A stretch of 64,000 nucleotides of DNA. Origin: Patiria pectinifera. Lineage: Eukaryota; Echinodermata; Asteroidea; Valvatida; Asterinidae. Location of the stretch: NCBI GenBank assembly GCA_029964075.1, contig CM057144.1, positions 11,617,281 through 11,681,280 on the forward strand, read 5' to 3'. The position numbers were made by a program, and so were the translations under genes. Shown piece by piece: positions 43,984 to 51,775 of the stretch (its first letter is position 1; each line of letters begins with the position of its first letter). The notes beneath the pieces were generated by a model. The model made no database searches. It was not told the origin of the DNA and saw only the letters and a list, made by a program, of their open reading frames with translations.

Positions 43984-45163
43984 TTAAAAGATCTCCAACT
44001 CGATAATGATACCCTCACCCTTATTGTTGAATACCTGTCCTTTTTCACCGCTGATAGAAAATGTCAGTTTGTCGATTATACCGTTTTTAAGTTTTTTGAA
44101 ATCCTCAACTCTATCAGGCTGGGGTTCGCGCGTAGCCACGGGTACGATTTTTAAGATGTCAGAAGGACGACCATTAAAAAAGTTTTCACTCGTACTTAAT
44201 TGCGGGCAGCGAATAAACAAAAATTTAAACGGATTAACGTCGTAATACCCCGTATACACCACTTTGGGTACCAGTCTTCCTTTGGGTAAATTGAGTAATC
44301 GAGATACTTCTCTGTTCAAGCGCAATTTGAGATTTACGTCAGTTATCACCAACGTCACCTTTTTAGATTCTCTAAATACTCGAAAACTTACCCCGGGTAT
44401 AGAATTTAAAATGAAATCGAACCAATCGACGTCGTACCACCCCGGTGGTATGATGACCGAACCGATACTTCCGAGTGGCAACGGCTCTAAATGACTCGGA
44501 GGAATAAAATCGAAATCATCACCCGTCACGATAAGACTTCCTCTTATAATCACCCCCGCTTCTCTACTATCTCTCAACTCGCTCAACTCGCTCGCACCCA
44601 TTTCTCCTTCAATAAACTTTAAAGCCAATTCCTCACCTTCAAAGATTTTTCTTTCTCTAACAAATAATATTCTTACTAAAGATTGAAGCGTATTAAGTTC
44701 TAATTCAGTTTTTGGTGTTTCTGAATTCATGGCGGCTAAAATCAACCCTCGCCGTTCAGCTATAATAGCTCTTTTTCTTTTGTTTGATTCTAAAACGGAT
44801 TCTAGTCTATCGTCTTCGTACGCTTTTATAAGATCGTTTATAGTTTTTTGTACAACATTTTCATCGTTAAATAAATAGTGGTATGGTATATCAGGTAACA
44901 ATCGCTCTATAAAATCTCTATCCGGCGTTGTTATGTGTACATCTGAAAGAAACTCCGCGGGTATGAGGAGGTTTATCTGTGGTAAACGCGGGTCTCCCAT
45001 CTATTTGCGTAAACCAATCAATCTCCGTGGCGCTGGAAATATTAAAATATCCGGCGTTAAACAACACCCTTTTTACGCGTATAGATTTTTGACCGTTTAA
45101 ATTATCTACGACGTCTTCTAATTTAAACGTCTGCTCATTTTGAAACAAGTGAAACGAATGCAT
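43984..45163 (-). CDS. beta-rich virion-structural-type protein, frameshifted
   Basis: Two overlapping frames: 45163-44918 (81 codons, MHSFHLFQNEQTFKLEDVVD...) and 45000-43984 (338 codons, MGDPRLPQINLL...). The upstream frame starts next to the divergent promoter, while the downstream ATG directly follows a stop codon, so I read one gene of about 390 codons with a one-base shift between 44918 and 45003. The C-terminal half has the pattern of a conserved Polinton protein family: 'IPPGWYDVDWFDFILNSIPG', 'KLRLNREVSRLLNLP', 'FLFIRCPQLSTSENFFNGRP', then a final beta-rich segment ending GIIIELEIF. The family's role is not settled; receptor-binding or minor capsid roles are plausible. If the shift is real the product is broken; if not, translation starts at 45000. 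Confidence 0.6.
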
Positions 45164-45204
45164 TTATTTTAAAGTCTTTTTATATTAAAACTGAAACTAA
45201 AATA
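45164..45204. promoter_or_regulatory. divergent promoter, beta-rich protein and 469-aa protein
   Basis: Only 41 bp separate the two start codons. It contains CTTTTTATATTAAAAC (45176-45191) reading toward the 469-aa gene, 13 bp before its ATG, and CTTTAAAATAA reading the other way. Confidence 0.6.
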
Positions 45205-46614
45205 ATGAGTGATTTTAAGTCGTTAAAAAAGCAGATACAATCGATAGCCGATCAGGTAACGAGACAAGTAAATCAAAATGTAGCCAAGGCAAACGAGCTA
45301 AAACATCAAGCTGCACCCCAAGCAAAGTTTTTAAACAGCACTAAACCCAGTGAACTGGAGGTCATAGTTAATAATACCAACGGGTTTTTAACCATGTTTC
45401 CCGACTTAACCTCGGACTACAAATTGCCTCACGTTGAGACGGACGAGGATGTAGATCGTTGGAAATCACACCCCATGTCGTTTTATCAAAATCAGGTAAA
45501 TTTTGCGATCTACTGCGCTACTACGGGCTGCGGTATTGGATTCGATCTTTTCAACGCGAGCAACCGTTACGTTTGGGCCATCTTTAACTTTCATTTATAT
45601 TTTACGGTTAGAAAGATCCTGTACGACATTGCCGCTCCTTTACCGGGAGATGACGCATTTAACGCTCTAGACAACAGTTATAATCACAGAGCATTTACCG
45701 ATACCTGTTTGTTGTTTGGCATAGATCAAAACAAGTCTTTTAAACAGACGAGAGACACAAACTCTAACGGTTTAGGTACCTCATATATCTTTAATAAAGG
45801 CAAGTTTGTGGCGGTTGGTGAATACGATAAAGCATTACCCAACAAACCCAACGTTCTTTACGGCGGCTACCACGGTCTAGACAGTCCCAAAAAGAGTGGA
45901 AGCCTTTACGTTCCTTGGACGGTTACTTACATCGAACAAAATGAATCGGTACAAAAGGCTTGGTTAGATTTTATACCCAACACGAGTTCGTTTACCTCCG
46001 CGGGAATCATAAAGATCAACGAATCAATTAGATCTTACGTGTACGCTTTACTCGGTGCGCAGGCTCAAACAAAAACGAGCGTATTATCACCGGGAACCGG
46101 ATTAGACGCTCAGAGACAATTTAACGTCATCGTTGAAGATATCATCAATGCAGCAGACGACATGGAAACGAGTATCGATCAATTTCAAGACTCTTTGCAG
46201 TATGCCAGAACGCCTTTAAATTTTGTCGTGAAACCGGGGTTGTATTTAATTCCATCGGATATGAACTTGAGGGTTGGAACGCACGACGGCTATAACAACA
46301 ATCTTCAAATCGCTACCCAGAGTATGAACACTGGTTTGGTGCCAGATTTAAACTCACAACCTCAACCGGACGACTCTTTTGATGACACAGATGACGTCGC
46401 GCCACCAACACCCCCAGAGTCTATGAAGAACGATGTTGTATTACCAACACCTGCACCAACACCAGCGCCATTGCCAGCACCAGCACCCTCACCTACAGTT
46501 TTAACCCAAGAGCCCACTAAACTACAAACTCACCAAGACGAAAAATTATCGTTGACGGTAGGAATATTAGCTATCGTTGGCATGGGTATATTAGCTTATG
46601 AGGCAATGCGATAA
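45205..46614 (+). CDS. conserved Polinton protein, C-terminal membrane anchor (469 aa)
   Basis: Residues 1-40 are a polar helix rich in Gln/Lys. The core (about 90-350) carries blocks I recognise from many invertebrate Polintons: 'FYQNQVNFAIYCATTGCGIG', 'FHLYFTVRKIL', 'APLPGDDAFNALDN', 'IKINESIRSYVYALLGAQAQ' and 'GTGLDAQRQF'. An acidic linker (DDSFDDTDDV) and a PAPTPAP-type proline stalk (about 410-437) lead to one membrane segment (LTVGILAIVGMGILAY, about 450-466) and a short basic end. The layout suggests a surface-projecting or membrane-tethered virion component; the function of the family is not known to me. The frame is intact and abundant Asn/Gly codons are in line with its neighbours. 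It converges on the 417-aa gene, with a hairpin between. Confidence 0.8.
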   Translation: MSDFKSLKKQIQSIADQVTRQVNQNVAKANELKHQAAPQAKFLNSTKPSELEVIVNNTNGFLTMFPDLTSDYKLPHVETDEDVDRWKSHPMSFYQNQVNFAIYCATTGCGIGFDLFNASNRYVWAIFNFHLYFTVRKILYDIAAPLPGDDAFNALDNSYNHRAFTDTCLLFGIDQNKSFKQTRDTNSNGLGTSYIFNKGKFVAVGEYDKALPNKPNVLYGGYHGLDSPKKSGSLYVPWTVTYIEQNESVQKAWLDFIPNTSSFTSAGIIKINESIRSYVYALLGAQAQTKTSVLSPGTGLDAQRQFNVIVEDIINAADDMETSIDQFQDSLQYARTPLNFVVKPGLYLIPSDMNLRVGTHDGYNNNLQIATQSMNTGLVPDLNSQPQPDDSFDDTDDVAPPTPPESMKNDVVLPTPAPTPAPLPAPAPSPTVLTQEPTKLQTHQDEKLSLTVGILAIVGMGILAYEAMR

Positions 46615-46645
46615 GTCACACTCTAATCTCACAACACAAAAAAAT

Positions 46646-46676
46646 AAGCCTTACCAACTTTGCGCTGGTAAGGCTT
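46646..46676. terminator. perfect 11-bp stem hairpin between convergent genes
   Basis: AAGCCTTACCA, a 9-nt loop, TGGTAAGGCTT. A-run (AAAAAAATA) on one side and T-rich (TTATTATTTTG) on the other, so it looks the same from both strands. It lies 32 bp after the 469-aa stop and 35 bp after the 417-aa stop. Hairpins mark transcript ends in mimiviruses and their virophages; the same role here is inference. Confidence 0.6.
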
Positions 46677-46710
46677 TTATTATTTTGTTTAAACTTGATT
46701 ACAACTATAA

Positions 46711-47964
46711 CTACCATCGTTTTTGCAGGTACGCAAACACCAAGGCTCCCACACCCAAAAACAAAGCCCACACGTGTTCGGCCAACCACGATACGGACTT
46801 ACTCAGCGCGTTAAATATCCAACTGAGTACGCTGCCTATGATACCCGGCAGAGCACCCAACGCGCTCACTCCCAGTTTTTGAAGAGCAGATGCAAAATTA
46901 GCGAGTTGTTTTGAAATCCACTCTTTGATACCACCTTTTGGTGTTGGTGTTGGTGCAGGTGTTGGCGATGGCGCGGGTGGGGCACCTGCACCTCTCACGC
47001 TAGCGACGATGCTACTCACTATCGTGCTGATGGCTAAACTAAAAGCGGCTAAAATACTCACTACGGTCACACCTTGTTCTCTAAACAGAGTTCTAATCTT
47101 TTCCGCCAGAGTCGTGTCGTCGCCTAATATTTTATTAATCGTTTCTTTGATTCTAGCGATCTGACTTTTGAGCCCTCGTTCGTTGGCTTTTGCGGCTTCT
47201 AATCTGGCAGATCTTTCAACGTTCAAGTCGCTCAATTTATCGTTTAACTCTCGTCGACCCTCCTCGCTGTGAGATTCGTCGAGTTCTTGTCTCGTGGCTG
47301 CAATCTCTCGGTCCAGTTCTGTGAGACGCGCTAAATTAAGTTCTAGGTTACCTCTCAACGTCTGAAGAGTTTTGTCTAAACCCTGGAGTTCTCTGTAATT
47401 CAATCCTTCCGTTTGAGCGCCGGTGTCTTGTTCTAAATCGTCTATAATTTCGATAACCTCATCGGTGACTCTGGGTAGTTCTGTCATGGGGATACTCTCG
47501 GGTTGTATCGATTGCAGTTGTTGACTTTGATCGTCACTGAGTGTCTTACGTTCGTAATGCGTAAAGCCTAATTCCTTTCTAATAAAATCTCTACCGTTTA
47601 AACCCATCTTTCTTACATTTAACTCTATAGTCCTCAGAGTCAAGAATCTGTCTGGTTTTCTTTGATCCGTTAACCTTAGTAAGCCTTTGCCAGTGTCATA
47701 AAATAAACCTTCTGTGTTGAGAATAAATTTTTCGTATCTCGGAGATATTGGTTTATTGTATATGTTATAAGTATCGTAAAACTCATCAACGCGCCCATTA
47801 GTGACCATGCTTCTTCCTTGATCTAAAACGTCATCTATGTCGGTAGTGAGGATTGGTGGTACAGGAGTATCAAAGTTGTCGTCCAAATTGGTCTCTGCTA
47901 CATCATCATCGCCATCGTAATCGTAATCATCAACGGGGTCAAAGTCAAATCCTCCCTCAGCCAT
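46711..47964 (-). CDS. conserved Polinton coiled-coil membrane protein (417 aa)
   Basis: An acidic N-terminus (DFDPVDDYDYDGDDD, 6-20) precedes a globular part (about 50-140, 'YEKFILNTEGLFYDTGKGLL', 'IRKELGF'). A long charged coiled coil (about 190-290) is followed by 'EKIRTLFREQGVTVVSILAA' leading into a membrane segment (about 303-328). Then a PAPSPTPAPTPTPKGG linker, 'IKEWISKQLANFASALQKLG', and one or two further hydrophobic segments to the C-terminus (…WALFLGVGALVFAYLQKRW). The REQG...SIL and GGIKEWI blocks are ones I recall as conserved across Polintons. It probably sits in a membrane or on the capsid interior; function unknown. First of a minus-strand block that continues to 51744. Confidence 0.8.
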   Translation of the reverse strand: MAEGGFDFDPVDDYDYDGDDDVAETNLDDNFDTPVPPILTTDIDDVLDQGRSMVTNGRVDEFYDTYNIYNKPISPRYEKFILNTEGLFYDTGKGLLRLTDQRKPDRFLTLRTIELNVRKMGLNGRDFIRKELGFTHYERKTLSDDQSQQLQSIQPESIPMTELPRVTDEVIEIIDDLEQDTGAQTEGLNYRELQGLDKTLQTLRGNLELNLARLTELDREIAATRQELDESHSEEGRRELNDKLSDLNVERSARLEAAKANERGLKSQIARIKETINKILGDDTTLAEKIRTLFREQGVTVVSILAAFSLAISTIVSSIVASVRGAGAPPAPSPTPAPTPTPKGGIKEWISKQLANFASALQKLGVSALGALPGIIGSVLSWIFNALSKSVSWLAEHVWALFLGVGALVFAYLQKRW

Positions 47965-47986
47965 TTATTTAATAAACCTATTTAAA

Positions 47987-48229
47987 TTATGCCGTTTTCA
48001 TTATACTGCCCGGTAGTATACCCTGGGTCACCAACCAATTTTGCGTGGCCAGAGCTCCACTTATAATGCCCGTCAATTTAGCCGCATCTTCTACGCTTAG
48101 TTTGTTTAAATCCGGCGCTTTCATTTTGAGTAGTTTATTTCCTACCATGGCGTATCCCATCGAAAGACCCGATATGACGGCTCCGTGGTAAATCGTATTA
48201 GCTATTCCGTTTGTGTCAAAGTTACTCAT
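47987..48229 (-). CDS. small conserved Polinton protein (80 aa)
   Basis: The whole sequence follows a pattern I recognise from Polintons: 'FHGAVISGLSMGY'-like start (here YHGAVISGLSMGYAMVGNKL), then 'APDLNKLSVEDAAKLTGI' and 'QNWLVTQGILPGSIMK'. The central part is amphipathic and moderately hydrophobic. Its role is unknown; small membrane or minor capsid protein is a guess. The start is preceded directly by TTATATTAAAAAC. Confidence 0.8.
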   Translation of the reverse strand: MSNFDTNGIANTIYHGAVISGLSMGYAMVGNKLLKMKAPDLNKLSVEDAAKLTGIISGALATQNWLVTQGILPGSIMKTA

Positions 48230-48262
48230 CGTTTTTAATATAACAATTTTTAAATTGCTGGT

Positions 48263-48644
48263 TTATTCCATGTCTAGCGTTTTGGGGACGCTGGGTGTAG
48301 TGGGTTGCGTGACTACCGGCACTGGCTGTTCTACCGGCGCAGTTGCCTTACTTTTTAGTACCAGCAGCCCCACCCCTATTATAGACGCTATAACCCCCCA
48401 CATCGCCCAAGAGTTGTAGTCTGGTGAGCTCGTAGCTTCGTCCGATGTTACGTTCATTTTTGCTAATTTTAATTTCATCTGTCTATTGTGCTCGGCTAAA
48501 GCTTTACCCTGCTGTATTCGTTTAGGATTTTTAGTCTTGGTCACTCTCGTTACCGTCGGTGACGGCGTTGTTTTATCGGTTGGGAGTCTCTGTCTCTGTT
48601 GGTTGAGCTGCAGGCATTGCTGTCGCTGCTTTCTGATCTTCCAT
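48263..48644 (-). CDS. small single-pass membrane protein, frameshifted
   Basis: The main frame 48544-48263 begins at a GTG only by convention; in that frame the sequence is open further upstream (…TPSPTVTRVTKTKNPKR). The nearest good ATG is at 48644 (MEDQKAATAMPAAQPTETET), preceded by TAATATAATAA, in a frame that closes at 48573. I infer one gene of about 126 codons with a one-base shift near 48573-48590. 'NPKRIQQGKALAEHNRQMK' is a basic block seen in small Polinton proteins; a membrane segment (MWGVIASIIGVGLLVL) and a Pro-rich tail follow. The start lies inside the 3' end of the 184-aa gene. Confidence 0.6.
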
Positions 48645-49104
48645 TTATTATATTAGGTTTATTAAATTTCAAATGTTTTGTTGTGATAATCGTAGCAACT
48701 AGGGGTGATATTAAAGTTCCGTACTTGTAACAAACGTCGCTCAACATACCAGCCATACTCGCGCTTATAATAGGATCAGAACTCAAGTCGTTGGTGAGTT
48801 CTTCTTCAGAATCTATAGTGACGTTATATCCTAAAACTTGTACGGGTGTAACCACAGCTAACACTCTCGAAAATAGACTTAAAGTGTATTTACCAACGGT
48901 TTGAACAATTTCATTTCCAAATTTAGTTTCGTACAGATGATACAGCTTGTCGAGTTCTTTACTGTCAAGAGCTTCGATATGTTTAACGGTGTATTCCTTT
49001 CCCAAGTACTTTCTAGAGTTTCCGGCTGCTACGACACCGCACAAACGATCTTTATGTTCTGCGTTGTGATCTTGTTCGGTTAAAGTAAGTTTTAGGTCCT
49101 CCAT
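48550..49104 (-). CDS. conserved Polinton protein (184 aa)
   Basis: Blocks 'RKYLGKEYTVKHIEALDSKE', 'LDKLYHLYETKFGNEIVQTV' and 'GKYTLSLFSRVLAVV' match a family I recall from other Polintons, helical and with a semi-hydrophobic core. The C-terminal 30 residues (SESSDSNACSSTNRDRDSQP...) are read in the same DNA as the start of the next small gene and look like read-through into it. Function unknown. The gene is preceded by a 320-bp non-coding gap with a minisatellite. Confidence 0.7.
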   Translation of the reverse strand: MEDLKLTLTEQDHNAEHKDRLCGVVAAGNSRKYLGKEYTVKHIEALDSKELDKLYHLYETKFGNEIVQTVGKYTLSLFSRVLAVVTPVQVLGYNVTIDSEEELTNDLSSDPIISASMAGMLSDVCYKYGTLISPLVATIITTKHLKFNKPNIINGRSESSDSNACSSTNRDRDSQPIKQRRHRR

Positions 49105-49423
49105 TTAATTAGAAAGGAATTTAATTTTGTTGTAGCTGTTGCAACTTTGTTACAAAAGCAAAGGTATTGGTAGGTGTAAAACGATAAATTAAGCGATATG
49201 ATGATAATAGCCAAAAACTGCAAATACTCAAATATTGCTATCATTTACTTACAGCAAAATGTATTTTGTTGACGTTTGTTGATTAACAAATTGTAATACA
49301 TGTGTAGTTTGTTAAATAGGTTGCTACTCAACTAGCTATTAATTGTTACTCACCTAGCTATTAATTGTTACTCACCTAGCTATTAATTGTTACTCACCTA
49401 GCTATTAATTGTTACTCAACTAG
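49105..49423. other. non-coding gap, longest inside the Polinton
   Basis: No frame of useful length. It separates the 184-aa gene from the ATPase. An adenovirus-type maturation protease gene is common in Polintons but absent here; a deletion at this site is possible. Confidence 0.5.
49332..49419. repeat. 22-bp minisatellite (four copies)
   Basis: CTAGCTATTAATTGTTACTCAC repeated four times almost without change, ending against the last codons of the ATPase gene; a decayed half unit (CTAGCTACTCAAGTAGCT) overlaps its stop. Confidence 0.9.
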
Positions 49424-50029
49424 CTACTCAAGTAGCTCGTAACTAACTGGAGGTTCGGTGTATACGACCAATTTACTATATTTCACATCTCTCAAACGTC
49501 GTTTTATATAATCTCGTTCTTCAATGGGTACGACGTCGTTTTCGTCTAACGCTTGATCAAACGATGTTTTATCTTTGCAGTAAAATAACGCCAACCAAGC
49601 CGTGTTTTCTCTATAATCTTTTAAAACGCTGTTGTACTTTTGAGTCAGTAACCAACAGCTGTGATTTACGTGTCTTCCGCTAAACGCCATTTTGCTTAAA
49701 GCGCACGTCTTTTTACGATATTTAATCTCTTGATCCGAAGAGCAATCGTCCACGATAAACAACGTGGCAACACCTTCAAATATTTTCCTGTAAAAATCGA
49801 TCGCTTCGTTGAGCGTCATCTTGTACAATTCCGGATCGCAGAGGTATACCTCGGGATCTGCTTGAATCCACTTTCTTTCGATGTACGTTTTGTTTTTAAA
49901 TATGGTAGGGCAAATGATGACTATCGCTTCAAATACGTTTTTATAGTCTGACTCTAAAAGATCCAAAATCCATTTGGTTTTGCCCGAATTTGTTTTGCCG
50001 ACGATTAAAGCGCAATGCGGTTGTGTCAT
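49424..50029 (-). CDS. genome-packaging ATPase (FtsK-HerA/A32 type)
   Basis: 201 aa. Walker A is GKTNSGKT (11-18), Walker B LFIVDDC (90-96) with Asp94/Asp95, and a downstream 'SGRHVNHSCWLLTQKYN' block carries the sensor Gln. This is the order and size of the A32-like packaging ATPases of Polintons and large DNA viruses, which pump the genome into the preformed capsid. The start at 50029 is one base after the MCP stop. The frame is intact, although the stop is embedded in minisatellite-like DNA, so the last few residues may be altered. Confidence 0.92.
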   Translation of the reverse strand: MTQPHCALIVGKTNSGKTKWILDLLESDYKNVFEAIVIICPTIFKNKTYIERKWIQADPEVYLCDPELYKMTLNEAIDFYRKIFEGVATLFIVDDCSSDQEIKYRKKTCALSKMAFSGRHVNHSCWLLTQKYNSVLKDYRENTAWLALFYCKDKTSFDQALDENDVVPIEERDYIKRRLRDVKYSKLVVYTEPPVSYELLE

Positions 50030-50030
50030 T

Positions 50031-51299
50031 TTAACTTAACAGAGATTTAAAATTTCCGTCTTCCAAGTTCAATTGAGCATCCATGACTAAAAAGACGTAC
50101 ATCGTGAGGTCACCTTGACCTTCGGCTTCTCTGTTAAATTGAATGTTGATGCCTCCTCCGTCTCCGAGTTTCCTACCGGATCCGTGAGCGGAATTGTCGT
50201 CGTTACTTCTAAAATCGAGCCACAGACCGTACTTGTCTTTTAGGTAGTCTCCGAGGTCAAAACCCGTCAAATTTAAGTCTTTAGCTACTCCGCGCCCGCT
50301 TTCGGTATCGCTGTCTCCAAAGAACTTGTTGATTTCATTCCAGTGTTGATACTGAAACATTCCTTGACTGTAGAGTTGATTGGGTTTACCTTCTACGGTC
50401 ACCGATGTTTTGGTTAGTTTTGGATTATAAAACCGCTGCGGATTTTTGACCGCGGGATCTTTAAACAAAAACAAAATACCCTTGAGACTCCTGATGGGTT
50501 GATTGACGCTGACGTTCCAAAGCGTGTCCGATTTGTTGACGGATCTAACTTCTAGCGAGTGGATTTTATCAAACAGATATTGCATTAACCCCTTGTGTTT
50601 ATTCCTGATGGTGATAGCTAGGTCTCTGTTGGTCACCACTTCGTATTCGAGAGACAAGTCTGAGATAGAATACATCGCCGCCGTATCTGAACTGTTGACT
50701 ACTTTTTCGTGATCGTTAAACTTTATCTCGTACGTCAGAGGTTGTTTTAAACCGCTGGGGTAAAAAGGGTGATGCGAAGTCAGTATGTCAATGTCTAGGG
50801 GAATACAATATCTGTTACCATAGGCATCCGCGATAGCTTGATCCTTACCGTTGTTGGCGCCCGCGTTAGCATCTTCAGCCCCAGTTCTTAGTTTAGACAC
50901 GTTTTCTTTTTCTATGCCCGAGTACGCCATGTTTCGAGTCGTCGAGCTGTTGATCCAATTGTCTTTAAAGTTGTGATACACGTCGGCGTGACGATAACTC
51001 ACAATTTCGTGACCTTGAAGCCTGACGCTGATTTCGCTGACTAAATTTCTGGCCAAATTGCTAAAAATGGTTCTATTGTTGTCGCTTCCACCTTCGAGTT
51101 CTAAATTGAAAGCTAGTTTACAAGTGCCGGGTACGATCACGTCGTCTACACCCAATTGAGGAAACTTGACTCTCAGCGTTTGCCCCGCCGATATACTACT
51201 AGGATTGTGGGTAATGACCACCTCTTTTCTCTCACCCTTGATAGATCTGGGTATTTTTAATAGTCTGCTGGGATTGAGCTTTTTTCCATACGCATTCAT
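50031..51299 (-). CDS. major capsid protein (double jelly-roll type)
   Basis: 422 aa, intact. Blocks 'GQTLRVKFPQLGVDDVIVPG', 'NLARNLVSEISVRLQGHEIV', 'SYRHADVYHNFKDNWI', 'HHPFYPSGLKQPLTYEIKFN' and 'KSDTLWNVSVNQPIRSLKGI' correspond to the conserved PY protein of Polintons, identified in the literature as a double jelly-roll capsid protein related to those of virophages and large DNA viruses. No signal peptide or membrane segment. It would form the pseudo-hexagonal capsid shell. It sits between the 140-aa membrane protein and the ATPase, the usual morphogenesis cluster. An AT-rich leader (CGTATAAATAAA) precedes the ATG. Confidence 0.88.
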   Translation of the reverse strand: MNAYGKKLNPSRLLKIPRSIKGERKEVVITHNPSSISAGQTLRVKFPQLGVDDVIVPGTCKLAFNLELEGGSDNNRTIFSNLARNLVSEISVRLQGHEIVSYRHADVYHNFKDNWINSSTTRNMAYSGIEKENVSKLRTGAEDANAGANNGKDQAIADAYGNRYCIPLDIDILTSHHPFYPSGLKQPLTYEIKFNDHEKVVNSSDTAAMYSISDLSLEYEVVTNRDLAITIRNKHKGLMQYLFDKIHSLEVRSVNKSDTLWNVSVNQPIRSLKGILFLFKDPAVKNPQRFYNPKLTKTSVTVEGKPNQLYSQGMFQYQHWNEINKFFGDSDTESGRGVAKDLNLTGFDLGDYLKDKYGLWLDFRSNDDNSAHGSGRKLGDGGGINIQFNREAEGQGDLTMYVFLVMDAQLNLEDGNFKSLLS

Positions 51300-51321
51300 T
51301 TTATTTATACGAGTTTTAAAT

Positions 51322-51744
51322 TTAAAGGTATTTGTAAGCCAAGAAGCCCACCAATAGCGTTCCTCCGGCGATAAACGCCAGTTCTTTTTCTATTTGTTGG
51401 TCGCTAGGCTCGTAAAAATCTTCGAGTTTGGGTTCGTGTTGCAGTCCTACGGGTAGTTCGGTAGAGTGTCCACTCACCTCGTTGTAGTAACGCAACGCTC
51501 GGTCTACGTTAGAAAATGTTTCTTTAGAAGCATTTTGTTTTCTGATACGTTCGTTTAGAAAATCTAGATATTTCGTTCGTTCTCGTTGCCACTTATCTTT
51601 GGCGGCTGAGAGTTGTTCTATCGCTAAATCGTGTCTCTTACGCTCCTCGTCACTCTGTTTCAGATTTGAAAATAAAATGTTTGAACCAGTAAAAGCTAAG
51701 GCGTTGACGATCGCGCCTCCTAACATCATAGCAACGCTAGCCAT
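51322..51744 (-). CDS. conserved Polinton protein, two hydrophobic ends (140 aa)
   Basis: MASVAMMLGGAIVNALAFTG is a hydrophobic N-terminus; the centre (about 30-80) is a charged helix (DEERKRHDLAIEQLSAAKDK); the C-terminus (ELAFIAGGTLLVGFLAYKYL) is a second membrane segment. The N-terminal and 'ERKRHDLAIE.L..A...W...R...LDF.N' blocks are known to me from other Polintons. Function unknown. It shares a 31-bp divergent promoter with the integrase gene. Confidence 0.8.
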   Translation of the reverse strand: MASVAMMLGGAIVNALAFTGSNILFSNLKQSDEERKRHDLAIEQLSAAKDKWQRERTKYLDFLNERIRKQNASKETFSNVDRALRYYNEVSGHSTELPVGLQHEPKLEDFYEPSDQQIEKELAFIAGGTLLVGFLAYKYL

Positions 51745-51775
51745 ATTATTATAAACGTCTTTTATATTAAATAAT
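51745..51775. promoter_or_regulatory. divergent promoter, 140-aa protein and integrase
   Basis: Contains CTTTTATATTAAATAAT (51759-51775) ending at the integrase ATG. Only 31 bp separate the two starts. Confidence 0.5.

Noticed and set aside
48213..48419. Plus-strand frame inside the Polinton small-gene block
   Set aside because: Antisense to the conserved small proteins; no motif.
49332..49419. CRISPR-like array
   Set aside because: Units of 22 bp are directly adjacent with no spacers and sit in an animal genome; a minisatellite.
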